This document shows positions 1 to 10,250 of a DNA stretch of 64,000 nucleotides, piece by piece. A program made the translations under genes and the position numbers. Source of the stretch: Paracoccaceae bacterium (GTDB lineage Bacteria; Pseudomonadota; Alphaproteobacteria; Rhodobacterales; Rhodobacteraceae); NCBI GenBank assembly GCA_033344815.1, contig JAWPMR010000001.1:4760136-4824135 (forward strand). Direction: 5' to 3'. The notes under the pieces were generated by a model, which saw nothing but the letters and a program-made list of their open reading frames with translations, ran no database searches and was not told where the DNA came from. Each line of letters begins with the position of its first letter. Position 1 is the stretch's first letter.

Positions 1-435
1 AGCGACCTTCGCCAGTCGCGTCGAAATTACTGAGTTTTCTTTGATTGCAGCGATCAAGTTATTTCTTGGACTGACAACATCGGCTTTTAGGATTGCCTGC
101 ATTGACCACTTCAAACTCAGCGCGATGGGATTTCAGAAAGATGGGTCTCATTGGCCAGCAGAAAGATTGTTTTACCAATAGGCGACGGTTACATAATTTG
201 CCCGACGTATGACCGGCATGTGGTCGTTTAACCCTGCAACAAATCTGTGCGTTTGAAGAAACCGATCACAGTTTTTGGCGGGCTGTTTGCTTTATGAGCA
301 AAAGGTTTCCAGGGAGTTTTCGTGTGTGCTCCAAATCAAAGTGCCAGTGGGTGGGAATACTAGTCCTCGAGCATATCCCTCGCCGTGGCGCATCTTTTGA
401 AATTGGAGTTAGAAGGTCGGCGAAACCGGCTGGAT
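1..435. other. No gene recognised
   Basis: I see no reading frame here with recognisable protein character, no RNA gene and no clear terminator. The stretch ends where a TGAACCGC sequence at 436 looks like the terminal repeat of the decayed insertion sequence that follows. Confidence 0.5.
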
Positions 436-1446
436 TGAACCGCCCCGCATTTGTCGCACTACCGGAGGTTTGTCTCTTTTTCCGCGGCGTTATCGAGAGC
501 GTTTGTTTTTGCAGGGGATGCCGCCTCAGCCGGTTTCATCTGTGCGATGGGGTCAGGTCGGCGACAGGTGTTGAATCAGGCCCCTTTCAAGGCTTGCCCT
601 GCACTGCGATGGGGTGAGGTCCGTGCGTGCCGTCTGCCGTGAGGAAGCCGGGCAGCGTCCCCGACGGTGCCGAGGCCGGGGTGCAACCGGGCATCCGCGC
701 ATCCTGCGCCCTGTTTGATCGATATATTGGCTTGAAGGGTCGCCGGGAAGGATCAGGCCCTCGTTCGTAGAGCGTCTCCAGGACGCGCGAGTGTTGCGGT
801 CCTGATGCGCGGCAACTGACGATCTTGTTGGCGAAGGTATCCCGCACAACGGCGACGCGGGCGCCCGCCTGCGAGGTCGGGACATAGGTGACGCTCACCG
901 GTTCCCCGTGGGGCGATTTGCATCGCCGTAACCGCCCGGAATGGCCGGTTCACACGCGCCGCCGGGCGAACTCCGGCTATGTCCATTGCCCGGCAGACCG
1001 GCCCGACCCCACAGAGCTCTCGATGTTCTTTGATAAAGTCGATCCTTTCCGAAACCGACGGTCGCGCTCTGCCGCGCGGCGCGGCAGTCCCCGCCTGCGG
1101 TGATGAGAGCGGGAGCAAAATATGCCTTTGCCACAGGCACTTGGGCCATTGGTGTTCCCTTGTTCAGGACCTCACTGGCCTGCCGGAACTGGCGGTTCTC
1201 GCGCTTAAACGCCCCGATCCGATCCCCCTCAGCGGCCCTCATACCATCTCGCTGTCCGCTGTCCGTTTCAGCCCGCCGACCCCACGCCGACAGCATATCC
1301 GGCCGACAAACACCCTTCAGGGCAATCGGTTTGATCACAGCAGACTGGCTGTCACACGCGCCCGGATGTTCAGACAGCAGCCACCCAGCACGCGCACGTT
1401 GCAGGTGAAGACCCGTTTCCACATTTGACCCTCTCCAAAACCCCAA
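436..1446 (-). pseudogene. Decayed IS3-family element, orfA and orfB remnants
   Basis: Read on the minus strand, fragments of a two-gene IS3 transposase appear in the right order. About 1120-1440 gives orfA-like sequence (a WAAI-type helix region, DSGQR, then a heptad region close to RENRQFRQASEVL). About 975-1110 gives the start of orfB (FIKEHRELCGVGPVCRAM, compare the usual hydrophilic FIDEHR..YGVEPIC). About 740-900 gives VTYVPT...VAVVRDTFANKIV, the region of the first catalytic Asp of the integrase core. The pieces lie in different frames with stops between them, so nothing intact can be made. The far end at 436 begins TGAACCGCCCCG, similar to the start at 31059 of another IS3 remnant in this window. 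This is an old, inactive copy. Confidence 0.7.
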
Positions 1447-1664
1447 ACCCCTACGTCCAAGGCTCCGCTAAACAAACGCCGGGGCAAAGCGCCCAAAGAC
1501 GGAAGTCTGCATCAAGTTCAACTAAAGTTTGAGCTTTGAAAATGGTTGTCACCACGGGATGCGTTAAGTGCTCCGAAAGGACTCCGATATAAACAATTCT
1601 GTAATTTTTGTGACCTGATGCGTTCTGTATCCTCCCCAAGACCACCAAATCAAAGGACTCCGCA

Positions 1665-4253
1665 ATGCCGCCTGTGAAAAAATCCAAATTGCAGACCAAC
1701 CCGCTCAACAGCCTACTTGTGAAATGCACATTTATGGTTGTGGTTTGTATTTTTGCTGTGGTTCTCAGCGTGGCCTATATGAGCAACCAGATGAAAGCCG
1801 AGCTGTCTAATGGTGCTTTGAGCGACCGCGCTGCGGAAGTCACTGGACTGCTTGCGATGCAGATGGGTGGCTCCATCAAATTCGGCAATACGGCGGCTGT
1901 CGGTGAACTTGTTGTTGGCGTCATGGAGGCGGCGGAACCGGATGCAACTGGCGCCGTCGTGATGAATTCGAATGGCGTCGTCTTGTATGAAGGCGGGAGC
2001 GAGGTCTTCAGTTCAGAAGAAGCGCAAGCTCTCGGCCAAACCGCTCTGGAAACGGGTCTACCTGCACTATCCGAAGATGGCTTGAGCAGTGCGCACCTCG
2101 CCGTATTTGGGGACGATAATGCGATAGCAGGCGTGGTGGTAACGAGTTGGAGTTCCGCGAGCCAACTGGCTCGGTTGGGAGAGCTTCAAAACCGCGCACT
2201 GATTGTGGGGATGGTCGTCATGGTCGTGGCCGTCGGATTCGCAGGATTTCTACTGCGCACTCAGATGTCGCAACCATTGGTTCGGCTGACAAACGCGATG
2301 GGATTCGTCGCAGAGGGCGACTATGCCACAACGATTCCCTATACCGGACGCGGCGACGAAGTGGGTCAGATGGCCCGCCGGCTGGACATTTTTCGGGACG
2401 CGCTCTCTGTGGCGAAAGAGGCGGAGCGCGAAAGCGCATTCAAGAGCGCAGCATTTGAAGGGTCGACGGCCCCTATGATGCTGGTAGACGAAGACATGGC
2501 GGTGATTTTCGTGAACCCCACCTGCGCCAATCTTCTCAACAAGTTGCAAGGGTGTTTGAAGGACGGATGGCCTGATCTCGAAAATGGGGACGTGCTGACC
2601 GCGAACCTTTCAAACTTTGGCGCGCTGAACCAACAGGTCGAGGACATTCGCAAACGAGGCGCCGCGGCGCTGCCAATATCGCACAAGGTCAAAATCGGCG
2701 AGTCTCTCGTAGAAATAAACGTGAATGCTGCACTGGACGATTCCGGGGAAATGATTGGTGCGGTCATTGAGTGGGCAGATAAAACAGAGGCTGCGCGGAA
2801 CGCAGCGGTATTGCAGTCAATTGATGATGCACAGCTTAGGGTGGAATTCGATCCGACCGGTCATGTCATCGACACAAACCCAAACACGCGCGACATCCTG
2901 GTAGGGGACGAAAACGCCGTGTCAGACAGAACTCTCGCCGATCTCTTTGAAGGTATGGCGGACGGGTCTGTTTCGAGCGAGAAAACGCGCGCACAAATTC
3001 TTGACGGAGACCCTGTTTTTGGCCGCTTTTTGGTGAATCGCGGGGATGCAACCGAACCATTGATTTGGGAAGGAAATTTCGCGGCTGTCAGGTCCCCGGA
3101 TGGGAGCTTGGACCGTACGATTTTCTTGGGCACGGACGTGAGCGAAAGCGCAAAAGCAGTCATTCTTTCAGAAAAGGAGCGTGCCCGCGTCTCTGAAGAG
3201 CAGCAGACCGTCGTCGAAGCTTTGGGTGTTGGACTGCAAGGTCTTTCAGAAGGGGACTTGTCATTCGAAATCTCTACTGATTTCTCTCCTGATTATGAAA
3301 AATTGCGGAAGGACTTCAACGCAGCAGTCCGCGCCTTGAAGGAAACTGTCGGGGCAGTCGTACATAACGCAGAATCCATTCGAAATGAAACTGGAGAGAT
3401 TACTACCGCCGCCGATGATCTTTCGCGGCGCACCGAACAACAGGCTGCGACGCTTGAGGAGACCGCCGCTGCATTAGATGAACTTACCAGTTCAGTACGT
3501 TCAGCTGCGGAGGGCGCAGACGAAGCTTCTAGTATGTCGGCCGATGCGCAGGCGAATGCGGAGAAAGGTGGCGAGATTGCACGACAGGCTGTTCAGGCAA
3601 TGGATGGGATCAAAACATCGTCCCAAGAAATATCCAAAATAACATCTGTTATTGACGACATCGCCTTCCAAACCAACCTTTTGGCTTTGAATGCCGGTGT
3701 TGAAGCGGCGCGTGCAGGCGAAGCTGGTCGTGGGTTCGCAGTAGTCGCGACTGAAGTGCGCGCGTTGGCACAACGTTCATCGGATGCTGCCAGAGAAATT
3801 AACACCTTGATTTCGAGTTCTGGTGAGCAAGTTGAGCAAGGCGTGGACTTGGTGGACAAAACCGGCGAGGCGTTGGCCGCGATCGTGGCTTCAGTTTCGG
3901 AAATTTCGAAACGTGTTTCAACGATTGCGACGTCTTCCCGTGAGCAGTCCTCCGGCCTGAACGAAATAAATACTGCGGTAAACGAACTCGATCACGTCAC
4001 CCAACAAAATGCGGCCATGTTCGAAGAAACAACTGCGGCAAGTCACTCTCTGACGTCCGAAGCAGATTCGCTTTCTTCTGCTGTATCGCGGTTCAAGCTG
4101 GGTGATGACAAAGCGCCAAAACAGCCGAAGCCGGTTGCGACTGAAGGGAAAAAAGTTGTCACTAAGCCTGCTGCGCAAAAGACGGTGCACGGCAACACGG
4201 CCCTAGATGTCTCAGAAGATACCGGCACCGATCCCGGTTGGGAGGAGTTTTGA
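1665..4253 (+). CDS. Methyl-accepting chemotaxis protein with two PAS domains
   Basis: A transmembrane chemoreceptor of 862 residues that would signal to CheA/CheW and so bias flagellar rotation. Membrane segments lie at about 20-40 and 178-198 with a short periplasmic domain between them. A HAMP domain follows (about 198-250), then two PAS-like domains (about 262-375 and 380-495), a second HAMP-like segment near 510-565 and the long coiled-coil signalling domain (about 590-800). The conserved hairpin tip reads [20 protein letters not shown]. The protein ends in GWEEF after a flexible Lys/Pro-rich linker, which resembles the xWxxF pentapeptide that tethers CheR and CheB. An AAAGGA precedes the ATG at 1665. 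Its signalling domain is nearly the same as that of the receptor at 28699. The ligand cannot be read from sequence; the two cytoplasmic PAS domains suggest internal (redox or small-molecule) sensing. Confidence 0.93.
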   Translation: MPPVKKSKLQTNPLNSLLVKCTFMVVVCIFAVVLSVAYMSNQMKAELSNGALSDRAAEVTGLLAMQMGGSIKFGNTAAVGELVVGVMEAAEPDATGAVVMNSNGVVLYEGGSEVFSSEEAQALGQTALETGLPALSEDGLSSAHLAVFGDDNAIAGVVVTSWSSASQLARLGELQNRALIVGMVVMVVAVGFAGFLLRTQMSQPLVRLTNAMGFVAEGDYATTIPYTGRGDEVGQMARRLDIFRDALSVAKEAERESAFKSAAFEGSTAPMMLVDEDMAVIFVNPTCANLLNKLQGCLKDGWPDLENGDVLTANLSNFGALNQQVEDIRKRGAAALPISHKVKIGESLVEINVNAALDDSGEMIGAVIEWADKTEAARNAAVLQSIDDAQLRVEFDPTGHVIDTNPNTRDILVGDENAVSDRTLADLFEGMADGSVSSEKTRAQILDGDPVFGRFLVNRGDATEPLIWEGNFAAVRSPDGSLDRTIFLGTDVSESAKAVILSEKERARVSEEQQTVVEALGVGLQGLSEGDLSFEISTDFSPDYEKLRKDFNAAVRALKETVGAVVHNAESIRNETGEITTAADDLSRRTEQQAATLEETAAALDELTSSVRSAAEGADEASSMSADAQANAEKGGEIARQAVQAMDGIKTSSQEISKITSVIDDIAFQTNLLALNAGVEAARAGEAGRGFAVVATEVRALAQRSSDAAREINTLISSSGEQVEQGVDLVDKTGEALAAIVASVSEISKRVSTIATSSREQSSGLNEINTAVNELDHVTQQNAAMFEETTAASHSLTSEADSLSSAVSRFKLGDDKAPKQPKPVATEGKKVVTKPAAQKTVHGNTALDVSEDTGTDPGWEEF

Positions 4254-4335
4254 ATGCCGACAGTTCCCAGATCGCAAAGGACTGACCTTAGTCACAAAAA
4301 CGTGTGATGCGAAAGACTGCCATCCTGCAGAGCAA

Positions 4336-6057
4336 TCAACTGCTGCGTAAACCCGAAAAGCGACTTTGCCACTCGTCGCGGTCCTCATCCGTTACTTTGG
4401 CAAAGAGTACTTCCGGAACAGAGAATCTGTGTCCGGATTGCAATCCGGACATGAACGTTTCGACATCGTCCGGCCAAATGGCATCTTTGATGTTCAGGCT
4501 TTTTAAAATTGACATGCTCGCGTCAGGTAAGAAAGGCTGCGATAGAACTGCAAACAAATGTGCAAAATTCAAACCAAGCTGCGTTTGCATGGCCGCTTTT
4601 TCGGGATCCTGTTTAAAAGTACTCCAAGGCGCCGCATGTTGCAGATACTCGTTGCCAATCACCCAAATTGCACGCAGTTCTTGCGCAGATTTTCTGACTT
4701 CCATTGCCTCCATAAGCGCTTCGTATTTTGCACAGCGTTCGGAAACTTCGCGGATGATTGAAATTTCATCGTCGCCATAAGGCACTCCAACAGGAACAGT
4801 TTCGCCAAATTTGGACCGGCAGAATTTCGTAATTCGACTTATGAAATTGCCCAGAACATCCGCCAAATCCTTATTTACAGAAATTTGGAAATTGTCCCAG
4901 GTAAACTCTGAATCGCTGCTTTCCGGCGCGTGGCTCAATAACCACCAGCGCCAATAATCTGCCGGCAGCAACTCAAGAGCCTGATCCATAAAGATACCGC
5001 GCCCTTGCGACGTGGAAAATTGACCACCATCATAATTGAGGTAGTTAAACGATTTCAAATGATCGACCATTTTCCATGGCTCTCCGGAACCGATCAAGGT
5101 GGTCGGGAAACTCAATGTGTGAAATGGCACATTATCCTTTCCCATAAATTGCGTGTAACGCACATCCTGAGCGCCCTTGTCGGTCCGCCACCATCTTTGC
5201 CACGCAGCGTCGTCAAGTGCATTTGCTTCGGCCCATTCCGCAGCGCATGCAATGTATTCGATTGGGGCGTCAAACCAGACATAAAACACCTTTCCTTCCA
5301 TGCCCGGCCAGTCTTGATCGCCCCTGCGCACGGGAATACCCCAATCCAGATCCCGCGTGATGCCACGGTCTCGCAGCCCCTCGCCATCATGCAGCCACTT
5401 CTTGGCAATGGACGTCGTGAGCACGGGCCAATCCGATTTGGAATCGATCCAACGGTCTAGTTCTTCTTTCAAAGATGATTGGCGCAGGTACAAGTGTTTC
5501 GTTTTGCGCACTTCCAAATCTGTTGATCCGGAAATGGCGGAACGCGCATCGATCAAATCGGTGGGGTCCAATTGTTTGGTGCAGTTCTCACACTGGTCGC
5601 CACGCGCCTTGTCATAGCCGCAGTTCGGGCAGGTGCCTTCAATATAGCGATCCGGTAGAAACCGTTTGTCTTCAATTGAATATATCTGTTTCTCATCCAC
5701 TTCATCAATCAGGCCCGCATCTGCCAGACGCCCTGCGAAATGTTGTGTGAGGGCATGATTCTGTGGGCTGGAAGACCGGCCGAAATGGTCGAAAGACAAA
5801 CGAAAACCACGTGCAATTTCTGCCTGAACTGCGTGCATTTCGGCACAGTACTTGGCAACTGGTTTGCCCGCCTTGGCAGCAGCCAGTTCAGCGGGAGTAC
5901 CGTGTTCGTCAGTAGCGCAAAGAAAAAGAACTTCATGCCCGCGCGCGCGCATGTAGCGGGCAAATAAATCCGCCGGCAATTGGCTGCCAATCAGATTGCC
6001 GAGGTGTTTAATCCCATTGATATAGGGAATGGCGGAGGTGATCAGGTGGCGCGCCAT
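4336..6057 (-). CDS. metG: Methionyl-tRNA synthetase
   Basis: Charges tRNA-Met with methionine using ATP in the cytoplasm. The class I Rossmann fold starts at once with [11 protein letters not shown], whose HLGN is the HIGH signature. A zinc knuckle [17 protein letters not shown] lies near residues 140-160. The KMSKS loop has the form FSTSQGRG, a variant seen in MetG proteins with KFSTSRG-type loops. The anticodon-binding helical domain follows. I start at 6057 ([12 protein letters not shown], 573 residues). An upstream in-frame ATG at 6138 would add 27 residues with no family resemblance. The gene converges with the chemoreceptor on its downstream side and follows the MFS gene at 7395 by 93 bases on the same strand. 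No C-terminal EMAP-like tRNA-binding domain is present. Confidence 0.95.
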   Translation of the reverse strand: MARHLITSAIPYINGIKHLGNLIGSQLPADLFARYMRARGHEVLFLCATDEHGTPAELAAAKAGKPVAKYCAEMHAVQAEIARGFRLSFDHFGRSSSPQNHALTQHFAGRLADAGLIDEVDEKQIYSIEDKRFLPDRYIEGTCPNCGYDKARGDQCENCTKQLDPTDLIDARSAISGSTDLEVRKTKHLYLRQSSLKEELDRWIDSKSDWPVLTTSIAKKWLHDGEGLRDRGITRDLDWGIPVRRGDQDWPGMEGKVFYVWFDAPIEYIACAAEWAEANALDDAAWQRWWRTDKGAQDVRYTQFMGKDNVPFHTLSFPTTLIGSGEPWKMVDHLKSFNYLNYDGGQFSTSQGRGIFMDQALELLPADYWRWWLLSHAPESSDSEFTWDNFQISVNKDLADVLGNFISRITKFCRSKFGETVPVGVPYGDDEISIIREVSERCAKYEALMEAMEVRKSAQELRAIWVIGNEYLQHAAPWSTFKQDPEKAAMQTQLGLNFAHLFAVLSQPFLPDASMSILKSLNIKDAIWPDDVETFMSGLQSGHRFSVPEVLFAKVTDEDRDEWQSRFSGLRSS

Positions 6058-6150
6058 GGCAAAGCCTCTCGAAATTCTGCAACGACCCCCATGTAGCTTA
6101 GCTTTGGCGTGAGAGCCACGGTGAATCCTATGAACCAAACGGATATCTGC

Positions 6151-7395
6151 TTACTTGCGCGATTTTGCCCTGCTGCGTCGTGTCAAACGCCCGATTATAA
6201 AGGAAGTGCGTGGGGCATAAGTGTAGCGGGTGCGATCAGCGGGCGTCGGTCGTATGCGCATACGGGTCAGACCGAAGACAACCAATAATACATGGCCCGC
6301 TGCAAGCATCAGAAACAGAGCCTTTGGCCCGTAGCTTTCGATCAGAAGGGATGCAGCATAGGGCGCAGCAATTGCACCAACAGCAAAATAAAACATGAGC
6401 GCGGCTGACAGTTCGACGCGTTCGTCATCACTGGCAAAGTCATGCGCATGGGCTGCGGCGACTGAATAGATCGGGAAGGTTGTCAGGCCAAAAAGACCTG
6501 ACGTCAACATGATGCCCAGAGTGCCGAAACCAGCGGCGTAAATGGTGATGAACGAACTGATGACGGCCGCAACCGAAAGCCAGATCAGCACCCATCTCCG
6601 GTCGTATTTGTCGGCAAGCCAACCGACGGGCAATTGCGCCAATGCACCGCCAAACACGAAGGCTGTGAGAAAATAAGCGATTTGATCGTTGCTTAAACCA
6701 ACTTCAGAACCGTAGACCGGCCCGACCATACGAAATGATGCACTGGATAGAGCGGCCACCAGCACAGCTGCGGCGGCCAGAGGGGATCGCGCATGGGCGA
6801 GGCTGGGCCTGAGACGTGGAGATGCGGGCGTTTCCGGCTGACGAACTGTGGTGAGGGTCAGCGGCAAAAGTGCCGCGCAACACACAATCGCCAAAAGATT
6901 GTAGGATATGTAGGACGCGGGCTCCAGGATGCCGATGATCATTTGTGCGGCCATTGACCCCGTCATATCGACAACCCGGTATACGCCCATGGCGCGACCA
7001 CGTGTTTGATTTGTGACTTTTGCCTGAAGCCAGGCTTCAATTATTGTGTAACAACCTGCCACGCACATGCCGGACGCTACGCGCATCAGAGCCCAGGCAT
7101 AAGCGTCGATGACCAGCATGTGGCTCATCAAACCAATCGCCCCTGCGGCGGCAAAGGCGGCAAAGGCGCGCGAATGCCCGACGCTGCCCATCAGGCGCGG
7201 CGCCCACCAACACCCGAAAAAGAATCCCAGAAAATGCGCTGAGCCCAGCAGACCGATCTCCTGTTTGGTGAAACCGAGCACGAGGCCGGACAACGCATCC
7301 AGCGGGCCGACACCCCCGGAGGACAGTTGCAACAGGATCACGGACAAAAAGAGGGCGGCAAATGAAATCAGGAGGCGCATGACAGCATCACGCAT
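6151..7395 (-). CDS. MFS transporter, YcaD-like
   Basis: A 12-segment major facilitator carrier of 414 residues in the inner membrane. The N-terminal half has the glycine-rich helices typical of the YcaD/MFS_1 group (LLGSAHFLGFFFGCW, GMCVAGCYTIIEAWL) and an RGRAMGVYRVVD loop between helices. The two halves are separated by a short Pro/Arg-rich cytoplasmic loop around residue 190-205, and the tail is basic. The substrate is unknown; relatives are usually called sugar or drug-type carriers without evidence. Start choice is open: ATG at 7395 has AAGG almost against it, and a second ATG at 7380 is also possible. It lies 50 bases downstream of the YceI gene on the same strand and could be cotranscribed. 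Confidence 0.85.
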   Translation of the reverse strand: MRDAVMRLLISFAALFLSVILLQLSSGGVGPLDALSGLVLGFTKQEIGLLGSAHFLGFFFGCWWAPRLMGSVGHSRAFAAFAAAGAIGLMSHMLVIDAYAWALMRVASGMCVAGCYTIIEAWLQAKVTNQTRGRAMGVYRVVDMTGSMAAQMIIGILEPASYISYNLLAIVCCAALLPLTLTTVRQPETPASPRLRPSLAHARSPLAAAAVLVAALSSASFRMVGPVYGSEVGLSNDQIAYFLTAFVFGGALAQLPVGWLADKYDRRWVLIWLSVAAVISSFITIYAAGFGTLGIMLTSGLFGLTTFPIYSVAAAHAHDFASDDERVELSAALMFYFAVGAIAAPYAASLLIESYGPKALFLMLAAGHVLLVVFGLTRMRIRPTPADRTRYTYAPRTSFIIGRLTRRSRAKSRK

Positions 7396-7445
7396 ACCTT
7401 GTTCAATTTGCAGGCCTATCGGATATTCGACAAAAGGCGTCGTTT

Positions 7446-8042
7446 TTAGCTGCGCGCGCGAATTTCTGCAAAAATGTCGAGATCGACAGGGTCATCGACA
7501 AGTTTTGGGTATCCTGTTGCGCCAAACCGGGCACGGCTCAGGGTGCCTTTTAGGCTGATGTTCAGAACGGAGAGGTCGTTGGCGGCGGTCCCTGCCGGGC
7601 GGGTGAGTTGGGCGGCCAGTCGCAATGGATTTGTGACCCCGCGCAATGTGAGATTTCCTTCAATCTGGGCTCCGTCGGAAATGCGGTTGCTTGCACCTAA
7701 AATGATTCTTGTTGATTTAAATCGCACAATTGGGTGGTTTTGCGCGTCAAGGACCGAAGGGCTGAGCAGGGCTTGTGTGACAAATACCAATCCAGCCTTG
7801 GCTTGCCGGATGTCTGTGGTGACATCTGCGCTGGAGGCCGCGAGGTTGCGCGTGTCGACTCGAATGTCTGCTGTTCGGACGGGTACGGTCCCTGTTTGTG
7901 TATTCCCGCTCAGTTTGAAGCTGAAGGCTACTCGCGAATTATTTGTGACGAGATCATAAGGCGTGGCCGCGGCCAGCCCTCTTGTCGCCCAACTGGCGAT
8001 GCCGGCGGAAATCAACAAGCGGCGAGAAATGAGAAGTGGCAT
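7446..8042 (-). CDS. YceI-family exported protein
   Basis: Small lipocalin-like beta-barrel protein of the YceI family, which bind isoprenoid-type lipids such as polyprenyl chains. I start at 8042 (MPLLISRRLLISAGIAS, 198 residues), where an AGGGA sits 11 bases upstream; the ATG at 8075 has no such site. The N terminus looks like an export signal (twin Arg followed by a hydrophobic stretch ending GLAAA). The mature part has the family pattern: YDLVTNNSRVAFSFKLSG at the start, then repeated beta strands with DVRTADIRVDTRNL and a closing FGATGYPKLVDDPVDLDIFAEI. It lies between the ImuA-like gene and the MFS gene, same strand, small gaps. Its role here is unknown. Confidence 0.85.
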   Translation of the reverse strand: MPLLISRRLLISAGIASWATRGLAAATPYDLVTNNSRVAFSFKLSGNTQTGTVPVRTADIRVDTRNLAASSADVTTDIRQAKAGLVFVTQALLSPSVLDAQNHPIVRFKSTRIILGASNRISDGAQIEGNLTLRGVTNPLRLAAQLTRPAGTAANDLSVLNISLKGTLSRARFGATGYPKLVDDPVDLDIFAEIRARS

Positions 8043-8103
8043 AACAGCAATATTCCCTGGGATAACGTTACACATAGGCGATTAAATCAGTTTGCCAATC
8101 CGG

Positions 8104-8721
8104 TCACGCGGGTTTGATCTCGGGCGAGGCGTTTGCATGCGGGCGGTGAATGTCCCAACCCTGCCGGGGTGCGGTGCGAGCGCGTAATCTCTCCAGCCGC
8201 CATGCTTCGGGGCCTCTGGCATGTGACGGGCAGAGTTGCCAGCGAGTCTCAACCCCCGCAGCGCCGCCGGCACCCGGGGTCAGCAGCAGCCCCAAAGGCG
8301 CATATCGCCCCTCAACCATACCGGTTTCCGCAGCCAGATGCATTCGACGCACCTGTGTCAAACCCGGCAGACCGGGCAAATCCGCCACCGCCAGAGCCAC
8401 CGCACCTGCCCGCAGGATCTCTTCCATTGTCCACAGGACGTCTTCGGGGCGACGGGGATAGACAAAGATCAGCCGTGCAGGATCAATCCAGCTGGCAACC
8501 CCATCACAATGTAATTGCTCCTGCACCCACGGTGGGGTCACCCAGATCACCGGACCTTGGGTCCGGGCCGCAACCCAAAGCGCCAGCGTGCGCCGTGCAG
8601 TGCCGCAGGCTTCATGAACACGCGACTGTGCCAGTTTCAATTGTGGTGCTGAAGGCAGCAACGCAAGGGCAGGGCCGGTGGGTTCAGGGCGGCGCGTCAG
8701 AAGCGGGGTAAGTGCAGACAT
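8104..8721 (-). CDS. ImuA/SulA-like RecA-fold protein
   Basis: A 205-residue protein resembling ImuA (RecA/SulA-like), which works in SOS-induced error-prone synthesis beside ImuB and DnaE2. Seen here: a hydrophobic beta strand GPVIWVTPPWV, then LIFVYPRRPEDVLWTMEEILRAGAVALAVADLPGL, the region where ImuA proteins have an ERALRSGALAAVV..V-type strand and helix, then LTQVRRMHLAAETG. No Walker A motif of the RecA kind is visible, in keeping with ImuA. Usual partners imuB and dnaE2 are not next to it in this window, so either they are elsewhere or the protein has another job. The assignment rests on fold-level resemblance and could be wrong. Confidence 0.55.
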   Translation of the reverse strand: MSALTPLLTRRPEPTGPALALLPSAPQLKLAQSRVHEACGTARRTLALWVAARTQGPVIWVTPPWVQEQLHCDGVASWIDPARLIFVYPRRPEDVLWTMEEILRAGAVALAVADLPGLPGLTQVRRMHLAAETGMVEGRYAPLGLLLTPGAGGAAGVETRWQLCPSHARGPEAWRLERLRARTAPRQGWDIHRPHANASPEIKPA

Positions 8722-8857
8722 TTAAAAACTGTATAGAGTTCTTGCTTTGTTCTCAATCGTGAGTTTTATGTTTCTATACCTTTTTTGCGATAAAGCGGCT
8801 TGCAGACACGACGGGTCAAGGTAGTGTGCCCTGAATGCGCGAAAGGAATATTCAGAA

Positions 8858-9901
8858 ATGAAGATGAACAAGCTCGGACGCACGACGATTGAAGTATCAG
8901 AGTTCTGTCTGGGCTCGATGACATGGGGCACACAGAACACCGCTGATGATGCACATGAACAGATAGATCGCGCGCTGGATGCGGGCATCAATTTCATTGA
9001 CACCGCCGAGATGTATCCGGTCAATCCGATCAGTGAAGAAACCGTAGGGCGCACCGAGCGGATCATCGGATTGTGGTTCGAACGTGATATGCGACGCGAT
9101 GACGTCGTTCTGGCCACGAAACATTCCGGCGAAGGGCTGGCTATTGTGCGCGATGGCGCGCCCATTTCATCCAAGACAATTGCCGAAACGGTTGAGGGGT
9201 CCTTGCGCCGCCTCAAGACTGATTACATCGATCTGTATCAGTTTCACTGGCCGAACCGTGGCAGCTATATGTTCCGCAAGAACTGGACATACGACCCGTC
9301 CGGGCAGTTGATGCTCGACACCCAGAGTCATATGGAAGATGCGCTTGGGGCGCTTCAGGACGAGGTAAAACGCGGCACCATCCGCTCCTTTGGTCTCAGT
9401 AACGAAAGCGCCTGGGGCACGGTCAAATGGCTGGAGGCGGCAAAGCGTGTGGGAGGGCCCCGTGTCGCTTCGGTACAGAATGAGTATTCTTTGATGTGCA
9501 GGTTGTACGATACCGACATGGCGGAGATGAGCCTTCAGGAAGATGTGCCGCTACTGGCGTTTTCGCCCCTTGCTGCCGGGTTGCTGACCGGCAAATATCA
9601 GGGCGGTAAGGTTCCGGGAGGCTCTCGCATGTCGCTGAGTCCAGAAATAGGTGGACGCAAGACAGATCGCGCCTTTGAGGCCGTGGACGCTTATCTGGAT
9701 ATCGCAAAACGTCATCGGCTTGATCCGACGCAAATGGCTCTGGCCTGGTGCAAGACACGGCCTTTCATGGGCTCCATCATTTTTGGTGCAACAACCATGG
9801 AACAATTGGAAACCAGTCTTGGTGCGATTGACCTTGATCTCAGTGATGAGGTGTTGGCCGAGATCGACGCGGCACATCGCCAACACCCGATGCCTTACTG
9901 A
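8858..9901 (+). CDS. Aldo/keto reductase, Tas-like
   Basis: NADPH-dependent oxidoreductase with a TIM-barrel fold, 347 residues, close in length to E. coli Tas. The start KLGRTTIEVSEFCLGSMTWG is characteristic. The catalytic tetrad can be placed: Asp in FIDTAEMYP with its Tyr, Lys in LATKHSG, and His in YQFHWPNR. The C-terminal region has the nucleotide-binding MGSIIFGATTMEQLETS. A Met-rich insertion around PNRGSYMFRKNWTY is shared by the Tas branch. The start at 8858 has GAAAGGAAT upstream. It is divergent from the ImuA-like gene with a 136-base gap holding both promoters. Substrate unknown. Confidence 0.92.
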   Translation: MKMNKLGRTTIEVSEFCLGSMTWGTQNTADDAHEQIDRALDAGINFIDTAEMYPVNPISEETVGRTERIIGLWFERDMRRDDVVLATKHSGEGLAIVRDGAPISSKTIAETVEGSLRRLKTDYIDLYQFHWPNRGSYMFRKNWTYDPSGQLMLDTQSHMEDALGALQDEVKRGTIRSFGLSNESAWGTVKWLEAAKRVGGPRVASVQNEYSLMCRLYDTDMAEMSLQEDVPLLAFSPLAAGLLTGKYQGGKVPGGSRMSLSPEIGGRKTDRAFEAVDAYLDIAKRHRLDPTQMALAWCKTRPFMGSIIFGATTMEQLETSLGAIDLDLSDEVLAEIDAAHRQHPMPY

Positions 9902-10250
9902 ACGTCAACAGTCAGATACACCACGTCGATGAAAGCCCGGTTTTCTTGACACATGGTGCTCACGCCAGATGCGCCGGTCTGTGCCGGGCTGCTTTTGAGC
10001 GGCCATCTTGATCGTTACCACATCCGCATGACGTCCAGACGCCCAAGAGGCACTATGACGCCATTGTCCTGGATGTTGGGACTGTATCTGGAGACTGCGT
10101 GCCAATTCATCTGCGTGCCCGCGCTCTTGATTGAGCGCTGAACAAACAAAGGCTTGAACAATCCCGGTGTTTTCCCTCCATTGGGCTTTACATTAGCGCG
10201 ATTCAAGCAAGCGCCGTTCAAGTGTTGCGGCGACCCGCAAGGAGGAAAAC
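9902..10250. promoter_or_regulatory. Leader of carnitine operon with inverted repeat
   Basis: No gene is seen in these 349 bases. An exact inverted repeat GCGCTC-TTGATT-GAGCGC lies at 10121-10138, about 110 bases before the operon start, and could be an operator or a small RNA hairpin. A GCAAGGAGGAAAAC ribosome-binding site lies just before the ATG at 10251. The link between the repeat and carnitine control is inference. Confidence 0.4.

Noticed and set aside
979-998. Sixteen bases (GTCCATTGCCCGGCAG) shared with the palindromic element's edge at 31667
   Set aside because: Only the outer arm matches. Here the bases encode VCRAM of the decayed IS3 orfB in its normal place, so this is a chance match and not a third copy.
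9966-10141. Possible small genes in the carnitine leader
   Set aside because: Frames of about 60-80 codons on both strands lack ribosome-binding sites and sensible composition.
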